Shown: piece by piece, positions 39,400 to 49,200 of the stretch
Numbering within the stretch: the first letter of the stretch is position 1
Layout: each line of letters opens with the position of its first letter
Source: Dasyornis broadbenti
Lineage: Eukaryota > Chordata > Aves > Passeriformes > Dasyornithidae
Reading direction: 5' to 3'
Length of the DNA: 64,000 nt
Assembly: GCA_013397935.1 (NCBI GenBank)
Contig: VZRN01001317.1
Location: 1,101,151 to 1,165,150 of the forward strand
The notes under the pieces: generated by a model
What the model saw: only the letters and a program-made list of their open reading frames with translations
What the model was told of the DNA's origin: nothing
Database searches by the model: none
Position numbers and translations under genes: made by a program

Positions 39400-40589
39400 A
39401 AGGATATGCAATTTTCCCCTGGCAGTTTATTATGGTATGAAGAAAAAAACATTCTGTGCTTGAAGCTGACGTTATATTACAAATGTATTGCGAAGTATGA
39501 CGTGACTATTAAAATATGATTACACAAAGTATGAACATTTTAAGAAGTTTACAGTACAGTGAATCTTTTATAAACAGACTCTTAAATATACAGAGGACAA
39601 TAGTAGCTGACAGAAAAACATCAAAAATTAACTATTAATGTTTATAGACTTTTCCCCTGAAAAAAGTCTCACATTAAAACAGAAATTATGAAAAGCCTTA
39701 AAACCAGGAACAAATCACCTGTACACTACAAATATACATGGCAGAGGTGCACAAACCAGAGCTACCTTTTCGCTGAAGGGTTCTGTGGCCAGAGGTTGGG
39801 CAGTGCCTGCCCAGCACCTGCTGCCCAGTGGGGCCACCATGGGCCACACCACGCTGAGCCTGTGACCCCCGGGCACTCATCCGGCAGCAGCTGGGAGGTC
39901 ACGAGCACACACTCCCTGCAGGACAGCGCTGGCGCATTGTCAGTGTCACAGCCACTGGAGTGTATCAGGCTGAGAATATGCCCAGGATCTGGCAAACGGA
40001 TCTCTTCAAGCAGATCCCTGAATGCACTGGTGCCTGGATGGGATTACATGGTTTGGTCTGCAAGACTGAGCAACAAGGGAATCAGCAGCTCCTTTTAGGG
40101 ATTTTATTTTTTTTTAATGCAACTTTTCAATCTTTCCTCTTGATATGGGAGAACAGATGCCACATTTGATTTCTGCTTGGTCTGGTTGCAATGACACCCC
40201 TAGATCATGTGTTAAGTTATGTCAAAAACATAAGTATTTTATGCTGTAATACACAGTATTACTGAAACTAACAATATTATTTGCATATTTATAACAAGGT
40301 ATAATGAAATCCCTATAATAAAACCAAAAGTTATGCTATAGATTTATTTACAAAGAGTCCAGCAAAGAAGTATAAATACTTCTACATTTAAGGTTTAGGA
40401 AAACATAATTTACAAAATATTCAAATATATACAGTAATCTGAAAAACTGCCAATATTAAACTTCAATGCAGGCAAAGAATTGGCTGAGTTTATTCCCTCT
40501 GTATTGAATGAGGCAGCGGCTTTCACGGGTTGTCTGTTCTGTTCAAAGCCACACGGGTATTATTTACAACGAGGCTGCTTCTCTCCGAA
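39400..40589 (-). other. MAMLD1: MAMLD1 3' UTR (extent inferred)
   Basis: It follows the TAG stop directly. Most of it is AT-rich, with an odd GC-rich island at about 39770-40000. Minus-strand AATAAA hexamers occur at 40348-40343, 40108-40103, 39431-39426, and farther out at 38926-38921. I cannot tell which one is used. Two Pumilio-type motifs occur on the transcript strand: TGTAAATA at 40352-40345, overlapping the first AATAAA, and TGTATATA at 40433-40426. The lower limit given here is my estimate from composition. Confidence 0.5.
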
Positions 40590-41605
40590 CTAAACATGTC
40601 CAGAGCTTTGAGCGTGCTGTCCCAAAATGTCATCTATCATTGTCAGATTGTTCAACCACTCTTCGTCGTTGCTGCTGCTGTTCTTCATGAGGGAGTCGAG
40701 GAAGTCAGTGTCGCTGCAGTTGGTGGGCATGATGGAATTGCTGTGCTGGGACACAAAGTCATACTGGGGCAGCTCGGCGGCGGCGCTCATCCTGCTGAAG
40801 GCGTCAGGCTGGCCAGTGGAAGGATAGCTTGGTGGGCCGAGGCCCGGGGCAGGATTGAGGTGGCTAAAACTGGACACTCCTTGGGGCACCGATTTCATAA
40901 CATTCATAGCTGGCAACGGTCCCCTGGCTAAATTGTGTCTCAAGTTCTGATTACCCATTGAGCTCAAGCCCTGGCCAGACTGTCCCATGCTCAGTTTCTG
41001 CATCTGCCTGACCTGGACGCTGGGAGCGATCTGATTTGGTGGCACCACAGCCTGCTGGGAGAATGCCTGACCTGGTGTGCTCGGCCTCACGCTCTGTTTG
41101 GAGAAGACCGTGTTCCCAGAGAACTGCTGCATGCTGGTATCCATTTGGCTTTGATTTGGCATTCTTGGCACAGTAGTCGGCGTCCACATCTGGGCAGATG
41201 AGTTGGGATAGACACTGGGGATTCTTGGCATGCTCGGCTGCCTCAAGTGTTGCTGTGTTGCAGAGTGATTTGCTAAGGAGCCAGAACTGAAGCCTCCCAT
41301 CGGCATTCCCGGCCGCACAGTGGAGTGGCTGTGCACTGTTTGGCACCCCGAGTTCATGCCCAGTGAGTTCTGGCTTGGCCGCAGCGGGATGTTAAAGTCA
41401 GAATTAGGTGGAAAAATCCCCTGCTGCTTGCCAGGGTTGTGTGGGATCATCACCATGGTCCCGCTGCTCTGGCTGGCGGTAGCTGGGGCCATGCCAGAGC
41501 CCAAGGTGCTCTGGAGCATCGCGGAGTTTGACGGCAGCATGCGGTGGTTGGGCGGAGGAGCCGGGATCACCTGGTTGCAGTCAGCAGGAATGGGCTGCTG
41601 CACAG
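40590..41605 (-). CDS. MAMLD1: MAMLD1 last coding exon, final 338 residues
   Basis: The 1,016 bp coding part of this Mastermind-like exon follows a TTTGTCCACAG acceptor and ends at TAG (40592-40590). Its first codon is split: G comes from the exon upstream and CT from here, giving Ala. The protein is rich in Ser, Gln, Pro, Met and Asn, the low-complexity style of Mastermind coactivators. Near the middle it has FSQQAVVPPNQIAPSVQVR (41063-41007), close to human MAML2 FSQRAVAPPNQLTPAVQMR. It ends with DTDFLDSLMK and DEEWLNNLTMIDDILG (40712-40620), resembling the MAML2 end DADFIDSLLK and DDWMKDINLDEILG. The divergence from MAML2, and the position beside MTM1, identify it as MAMLD1, a nuclear coactivator linked in human to male genital development. 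The residues are typical of an acidic/hydrophobic activation motif; that role is inferred. Confidence 0.9.
40620..40712 (-). other. MAMLD1: C-terminal acidic/hydrophobic motif region of MAMLD1
   Basis: Subregion of the last exon encoding two short blocks, DTDFLDSLMK and EEWLNNLTMIDDILG, joined by a Ser/Asn linker. Alternating acidic and bulky hydrophobic residues (F, L, W, I) around a central Trp are typical of transcription activation motifs. The same pair of blocks closes human MAML2. Confidence 0.75.
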
Positions 41606-41883
41606 CTGTGGACAAAGACACACATTAGCTGGTGAGAGCAAATTCATCCTGGAAACACAGCAGAACTGTTAAAAACTGCTGCTCTTTCATGTCATAGGGG
41701 CCTCTCCTTTGTGTTCTTCGTAACAGAGTTATACTGGAGCCATAAGGAAACGGGAATCTCGCAATATGTGATAAAAGGCAAATTCTTTTAAATCAGGGCA
41801 GAGAATCATTAAGTGTCTCTATTTAACCAGACACTGGCGCTGGCACCTCAAGGATTTTCACAGCATGCTATTTCCTTCCTTAC
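41606..41883 (-). other. MAMLD1: MAMLD1 intron, 278 bp
   Basis: Short intron between the GTAAGG donor and the GTCCACAG acceptor. It contains nothing else that I recognise. Confidence 0.9.
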
Positions 41884-41965
41884 CTTGAAACTGGTTTATC
41901 TGCTGAGCTGCAAACAAGCTCCTCTGTTCAGATGTAACTCCCAGCATGTTTTGTCTCTGCTTTTC
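41884..41965 (-). CDS. MAMLD1: MAMLD1 penultimate coding exon, 27 residues plus a base
   Basis: An 82 bp exon between a TTGTTTTCCAG acceptor and a GTAAGG donor. It reads EKQRQNMLGVTSEQR at the start and AAQQINQFQ at the end, leaving one G that completes Ala in the last exon. With the end of the previous exon it makes a Gln/Lys/Arg-rich, probably helical segment of the kind found in MAML proteins. Reading frame and phase fit both neighbours without adjustment. Confidence 0.9.
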
Positions 41966-43262
41966 CTGGAAAACAAGGGTAATAATAGTCAAGTTGCAGT
42001 CTCTTCACAAGCAAAAGAGCAGCAGACCCCTGAAGGGTAGCCACTGTCATCATTAACAACCTCTCCCATACACCCCCTACTCCCCTCCTCTGACGAGACC
42101 CAGCCCTGACAGTTCATTTCAGACTGAATCTTAATTGCTCACATTCCCTTTCTTGCAAAGGTGTCCTGATGCCAGCCCAGCACTGGGAAGTGCAACCTTC
42201 AGCACACGCTGTGCAGGCAGCCAAAGGGGAGCTGGACAAACACGCAGACTCCTGTGTTCACCAGCTTATGAGTGAAGTGTGCTGCAGCTGGAGGCTCTGC
42301 CCAAGTGCACCATCCCTTGCGTGCTGGTTGCCACTTCTAACCAGAACACAGGGAGCCAGGGATCTGTGCAAGATGCCACAGGTGCTCCCTGCACAAAGCA
42401 TTGCTGGATTACTCCAGGTGACCTGACTTGAGTCTCCCACCATTTAGCCCCAGAAACCACCACAGCACTGACATTCCTGCTGTGGGCAGCAGCTGTGACC
42501 TGGGGACTTCTCTGGGGATGGCGGAAACTCAGGGGTGGCTCCCCCTGTGTTATAGTGGCTCAGAAAAAGTTGAAGCCAAGTGATGGCAGGGAGGCAGAGT
42601 TGGATTTGAAGGGGAGTTTGATCAATAAGCAGCACAGGACTTTGTTGAGGGTTTTACTGAGCTACTTCTTATCTCATTTCCCATCCACAGAAATGAGCCT
42701 CTTTGACCCAAATCCAGCAGCATATTCAGAAAGTCAGAGGCACATGGTCAGAGCTGCCTTACCCAGTTCATCTGTGGAATTTCCCCATCCCAGCTTCCTC
42801 ACACAGCCTGTTACAAACCTCCAACGGGGGCTTTTGTTGCTAGAGAGACCAGTCAAGTCCTGCACAAACTGGAGTCTAACATCTGCTCTGCTAAATCCCC
42901 AGGGAACCAGAGAAAAAGGCAAGTGTGGTGAACATCTCTCTGGGGCTGAGTCACTTTCCAAGCTTCTCCTCTCTGCACCTTCCCTTCCAACTCAGTGGCT
43001 GACCAAAAATTATGTCAGGGATACGGAGATGACCAAATCCTTCCCTTGCATATGAGGGGGCAGATCTGCACTCAACTCTGGCAGAGCAGCACTTGGCCTT
43101 GGCCTCATCCTAGACTCACCACAGCCTTAGTCTGACTCAGCCCAGCAATTCCAGGGTCACTCCTTAGTCTTTGCTGACTGATGATTTCCTCATTCCAGTT
43201 AGTCCTGTCCTTCCCAGTGAGGTGGACAGCACAGCAACCCACAGAGGCATTCAGCATTGTAC
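41966..43262 (-). other. MAMLD1: MAMLD1 intron, 1,297 bp
   Basis: Intron between a GTACAA donor and a TTTTCCAG acceptor. A 186-codon plus-strand frame at 42495-43055 lies wholly inside it. That frame has no recognisable domain and I treat it as chance. Confidence 0.85.
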
Positions 43263-43409
43263 CTGCATCAGCTGCCGTTTCATGATTTGCTGCTTCAGTA
43301 AATGGTTCCTCATCGTGTACCCATTGACCGTGGCTGGTGCCGGCACAGAGCCGCCGCTTGGGATGGAGCCCGGTTCCTGAAGTCTGGCAACAATTCCAGG
43401 ATTTTGATC
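43263..43409 (-). CDS. MAMLD1: MAMLD1 third-from-last coding exon, 49 residues
   Basis: A 147 bp exon (phase 0 at both ends) between a TTTCTTGGCAG acceptor and a GTACAA donor. The donor is less usual than its neighbours but keeps GT and A at +3. It reads DQNPGIVARLQEPGSIPSG at the start and RNHLLKQQIMKRQLMQ at the end. The basic Gln-rich end continues into EKQRQNM of the next exon. A Pro/Gly/Ala-rich linker separates the two parts. Larger coding exons upstream, including the N-terminal part, are not in the window. Confidence 0.88.
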
Positions 43410-46216
43410 CTGCCAAGAAAGATGGAAAAAAGAAAATTAATCTCATCAGGGAGGTAACAACAGAAGCCCTTATCCTCTCTGCTGATGCCTTCTCTTCAGT
43501 CTTCAGCTGTCCCAAGGCCAAAACACCTCACAGACTCACATGGCCCCGTGTGTTACAGTGAGGATAGTGAGAGGCAGGGGAGTGCTCTGATTTCTGAGGA
43601 TCAGCACAAGAAGAAGTGAGAGAAGTAAAAGGTTAATCCAAAATTCCTCATGAGTAGTCCAAGGCCACAGGGACCAATTCACCACCACTGCGGCAGTCAC
43701 AGGGCTGCCTGGCTGGCAGAAGGGATGTGAATAAAGCATCACATTTCTCCCCACTTCTCCAACTGTTACACTGAAAGACAGAAAGAAAGGAAACTTGCAT
43801 CAGGGTAGGATTTGGCATGTGAATGTAAAGGAAAAGCCTAGAGGAAAAGAGCAAACTAAAGGCAAAAGAGTGAAAAAGGTGCCATCAGACCAGGGACTCA
43901 GAGAGATAAGGAAGATGTGGGCCTGGGATTGGAGTGATTCTTGTGGGTTTCATGATCGGATGAAGAAGAGGACATTGTGAAAGGAGAGAAAAACATGCAA
44001 AAATGCAGGGCCAGGTCATGCCTGGGCACAAATCAGTAATAAATGCAGTGGGACCTTCTCCTGCCTGGCACAAACCAGCCTCGCTCTAAATCCTCAGTGA
44101 AAGATCCAAATTGACTTTGACAGCTGAGGTCTTGCCTCCAAAGAAAGAGTATGGTGGGGAGGAGAGAAAAAATAATTCACCAGAACATGGTGAAGACACA
44201 ACCCAAAATGGAAAACGAATTTTAAAAATAATGAATTCTAAACATCTTAGGAGCTGGCAGGTATTCAGGGAAATTCGAGAGAAAAATGAGGGCAAAAGTC
44301 TTTGCTGAGGACAAGATCCTGTGAGTGCTGTACCCAGGAACAGCAGCACCAACGTATTCCCCGTTCTCCATTTTCACATCCAGCTTCTACATTATTTATG
44401 ATGTTTTGTTGTTATTGGCAGGGAGAAGTATGTATATTATATCCAGCATCCTTAGCTGGGCCATGCTTCCTTTGTTTTCAGAATGGAAGCCCACATCCTT
44501 TGTTTGAGAATCAATGTTATCAGGAGATAAGCAAGAAGAAAATGGTTGTTGCCTTTTGACATCTGACAATTAGAAACATGCTCAGATGGAGAAAACAGGA
44601 TACGAGCCATGTTTCAGAGTGGCCAGAAGAAAGCCTTGGAAGGCATTTGTCACCAGGAAAGCTCCTTGAGCCTGGGGCACCTTTCCACAGAGGCCTCACC
44701 ATGAGGAATCACCCAACTCCTTCCAAGACATTCTTTGTAAGAGGGATTACCAAGAAAGCCACAGGAATTACTCATTTTTATGGTGTCTCCTTTTGTTGTA
44801 GCACTTCGGTCTATTATGCAAAAGCACAATTGATGAAATGTAAATGCCTGCTAGATAATTTACTAAAAGACACAAACCTGCAGCTCATCACTGCTCTCAT
44901 TATCATTCCTATTCATGGGCAGTCTCATAAGACTAGATTTTATTACTGGTGCTTTGCTTACAATTCTGCTGGACATCTCTCCTCCTCCCCCTTCCCTCCT
45001 ACCCATTTTACTCCCTCTCTCCCATGGAAAAAGAGGAGGGGAGGAAAAAGTAAATATGATTTACTACAGATGTAAATATAAAAGTTCATGTAAAGCTGGC
45101 ACTCTGCTTTCATGTCAGACAGGAATCTGCAGCCACAGTTAAGCTTTGAATAATGCAGCTTGCCTCTGGGGGAATATTTGAAAGTGGAGGGATTCAGTTT
45201 GTGTACTCTGCACATGAAAGATGCTGAAATGTTCATACCACCAAAATCCCTGCCATCTATCCAATTTCCTCCAAACTTGTCTTGTGGCATGCAGAAGGTC
45301 TGTGCTTACTGAAGCAAAGGAGTTTAGTGCAAGGACAATCATTCTGATGTCTTGCTCTGGGCTATTGCATTAACAAGTCATAACATTAAAGTCTCTTTTC
45401 CTAATCATGTCCACCTCATTCTAATTTCTCCTAAACATCATCAAGAAAATAATGTTGATTTTTCCATATTATTAATGGCAAAGAAGTGTAAATCACATTA
45501 CTAATTGCAGCTCTTGTGCTGTGGCAGTACAACAGCTTAATTATATGGGATTTTCTGCAGGCACCCTATAGCAGTAATGACAATCAGCAAAGTTCATTTG
45601 CAAATACACAGAATGGTTGCTGAGTTTTTCAGAGCAAAGTTGTATAACACTTAATTAGCCAGTAAAGAAACAATCTAGATATATGCAGTTTGCTTTTGGG
45701 GAAATTAGGACAAAATAGCATAGATGAGAAGCCAAGGAGTGAATTTGAAATCTTGACTTCTACAAGTTCACATTTAGGTTAAGATAAAAAAGAAAAACAG
45801 AATGGAAAAAGAAAAAGTTCTCTCTTTTCACCACTAGTGGGAACTACTGTATTCCTGTACAATAAAAAATAACCACTTGCACGTCATGACTAAGAATAGC
45901 TCTGGTGTAGTCTAAAGGACACTGCAATCTGTACCAAAGGTTAATGAACTTTAAACATTTTTCCTTTTCATCACTTCCCAAAAGAAATCACTTTCCTTTC
46001 CATAGTAAAACCGAGCCAAACCAGTCTTAATCTTAACTCGTCTGTAGTTTGGATCATCCCATTATAAATCCAGGAAGACAGCAAAGAGAGAAGGATTCTG
46101 GTGCCAAAGCTGGGAACACTGGAAGTGGGTGTTCCCACCCAAGGGGCTGTGTGGCTGAGCTGTACAGCTGCACTTAGAGGGTGCAGAGGGCTACAGGAGG
46201 TTCTGACTCTTAGACT

Positions 46217-46233
46217 AAAAAAAAAAAAAAAAG
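46217..46233 (+). repeat. poly(A) tract, 17 A
   Basis: Uninterrupted run of 17 A in the MAMLD1 intron. Confidence 0.95.
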
Positions 46234-49200
46234 CATTTGCATGAAGGTATCAGGATTTTTTTTCCCATTTTCCCCTCCCAAAACCCATATTAAAATGAGC
46301 AGAATCCCTAACTAAATGGCACACCACACAGACCTGGAACTGGAGAGTGTGTTTGAGAACATGTGTTCCTGATGCCAGGCAAAGTGTCAGGCAGCAGGTC
46401 CAGAGCTCCTGCAGCACTCCCTGGGCTTCCCAGGGGGACAATTTCTGCTGAGAAAAGCATGGGGGATGACTCCACAATTCTGACTTGGTATCTTTTTGAG
46501 ATAATTTTGAGAGCAGGGAGAAAAGAATCACGCTTCAGGCTTGCAGGAATGCATAGAGCTTGTGTCATTGTTCAGCCACTGAGTGCAGCTGTAAAGGCCA
46601 TTGCTCAGCCCAGTGCCACCAGTGCCCCGCAGCCTGACCGCTGCACGATGGGCAGATCTGCAGGGCACTGCAGCCGGCTGGAGCCAGGGTGGGTCTGCTC
46701 CAACAAACCATTCGGGCCACTGCTTAATGGAAAGCGTGCAGACAGTCCCACTGAGCTCCACCATGTACACTGATGAATCTGCATCCTCCCAAAAATCCAC
46801 TGACAAGCTTGAGCCCCATCATCTGACTACAAACAAGATGCACAACTGCTGCAAATAAGCGTGGGGACGAATTGTTCTGTGTGAACATGGTTGATAAACT
46901 TCAATCCTCAGTACTTAGTTATATACCCAGTAATCACTTTGTGGCTTCACTTAAGCAAGAATGAGGAAATTTATGGCCCCTAATTCCTCTGAATCCTCAT
47001 TAACAAACAGTCCAAAAAGAATTTAAAAGCAAGACTTTCTGAGGATCTGAACCAGAGCTGTAATCACTCTTTGGCAAGTATGTAAAAATCCCTCTAATCT
47101 TTAATAAAGAGCATTCATTGTTTTTTAGGACTATGTGAAAACACTAAACTCATTTATCATTATTAAACTTTCCCATCTGCTCTTACGGTGTAACTCCAAA
47201 GAATATAACAAAGAAATTGTACATGTTAAATTGTATTGACTTAAGCCCAGAGCTATTGGAGATGTACAATTTATTTCAGTGAGGGCAGGAAGGGGACTGC
47301 AGGCTGCTAGACAGAGTCATTTGTCCAATGCTGAAAAGACAGTTATCTGCACCAAAATGGCTCTCGGAAAGGCACATTTGCTTTATAAGAAATAAGCTGC
47401 CAGGTGAGACCATTCAGCATTATGCTAAAGACTCAGACAATAAAACTAAGTCATGAATTTCAATAGTTAACAGATGGACTAATTAGAGACTGAATTCTTT
47501 GTGGTTCTAACAGATAACCAGGTCACAGCAAGGTTACTGAGAGAGAGGCAGGCAGCACTGCAAATTTCAGTAGATATTTGCAGAGTCGGGGAAGAGCTGC
47601 ACTTCCTAACCGAAAGCATTAGCAGTAGTGGAGGAACAGAAACGTGGCTGATTAAAAATACTTCTAGTACCTGCATTTAAAAAGTTTATTCCATTTCAAA
47701 AGATGCTGCTGATTAGAGAAATATTCCCTCCACTTCCAATGGGGCATCTAGCTGAATCCAGTGATTTCAGAGCTTAAACCAGAAGGGCTGTGGAGATGAG
47801 CCGCAGCATAAAAACAAAAGGCCAAAGGAAATGGGGCACCCAGGGTGGATGTTTGCTCTTAGTACGAGAGTGGGACAAACTGCTTTTTCCAATAGGTTTG
47901 GGGTTTTTTTGGCAACCAAAGGTAACTTGGTTTGAAGTATTTACCATGATATTACACAGTAAACAAGAAACACAACCAGAAAACCATGGCTGCAGGACTT
48001 GAGCAGAGCCACTCCTGACCTGCTCCAAAGCCCTGGCTCCTGTGCTGGGGACTCAGGGACGATCTGTGCTCATGGCAGGGACAGCTATTCCCTAGGGGTG
48101 GGGTGAAGTTTCAAGAACCAAGTTTTGTTCTGTATTTTAAGAACATCTGTTACATACAGGGAGTTTCTGTACTCTGCTGAGAAAAAGCAAACACTAGTTT
48201 CAAACTAATGCCCCTGTGCTCCCCTGCACTTCCACCTGCCCCCGATGCACCCTCTCCCATCCAGGAGCTGCGCTGCATCTCCTTGCTGGGGACTTCATGC
48301 TTGGGCAGCACTTCACTCTGAAGCCCAGGGCTGAGACTCCTGGGTACAACCACACTACAAATACTACAGACTAAGCAATTAAAACACCAACAGAATTAAA
48401 GCTGCCTCACCCAACTTCATGGTTTTAAGAGTTTCATGATTTAGAATTACAGAGAAGCCACACAGACTCCTGGTGTGTAGTGACCTTGTGCATCCCCACA
48501 GGAAACCTTGACGCCACCTTTACAAAGAAGGCTCACGGCCTCCACAGCTGTTCAGGCCTCCACACACTTAGGTACTGAAATGGTGAATCAGTTTGACCAA
48601 TGCATACAAATAAAGCAAACAAAATCCAGGGTCAGGTTTGTCAGAAGGATAGTGTCAGCCCACTCAAGAGTGTGATGTCTGTGAGATGCCACCATCATTT
48701 GCTTTATGCAGAAGTCAGGGGTTACCTGTGCTTCTTGCCTCTGCTTCTTGCCTTTAACAAAACTCTCCACCTGCTCTTTGGAAGTTTTCTGTCTTTTTTC
48801 CTCCTCTATTCTGCTCACAATTCAGAGATGCTCTTCAAGATAAAACAGCCTTTCAGTTCAGAAACGCTCCAAAGCATTCTGTTTGTTTGCGTGTTTGCTT
48901 TAGCACAATGTATGAACATTGATAAAACAAACTGTGCAGTTCAGTGGATCTGGGGTTTTTTTACCCATCTTTCACCCATTTACTTGATACACAAGCATGT
49001 GAAATACTGCCAGACTCAAATTTCTAAGCTTATCTTGGGGGCTGTCAGTCAGGAAAAGGCTTTGTTTGAAGACTGTAAGTGATCCGTGGGTATATGGTTT
49101 TGTTAAAAAAAAAATTCTTTTAAGTTTTTATTTCTTTTCATACAGCATGAGCATGTACAGCTTCCTTGAAAGGTAGTCCTCCTTCCCTGCTAGTAGCAGT

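Noticed and set aside
40951..41346. 131-codon minus-strand frame overlapping the MAMLD1 last exon
   Set aside because: It is a shadow in another frame of the MAMLD1 coding sequence.
42495..43055. 186-codon plus-strand frame
   Set aside because: It lies entirely within a MAMLD1 intron on the opposite strand, and has no recognisable domain and no repeat or splice support.
40590..43409. MAML2 as the identity of the Mastermind-like gene
   Set aside because: The C-terminus is related to MAML2 but too different for a bird ortholog, which should be near-identical at DADFIDSLLK and the final block. The MTM1 neighbour indicates MAMLD1.
44578..45075. 165-codon plus-strand frame
   Set aside because: Composition is not protein-like over its length, no family is recognised and it is intronic.
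48600..49082. 160-codon plus-strand frame
   Set aside because: Unrecognised, intronic and without splice signals; treated as chance.
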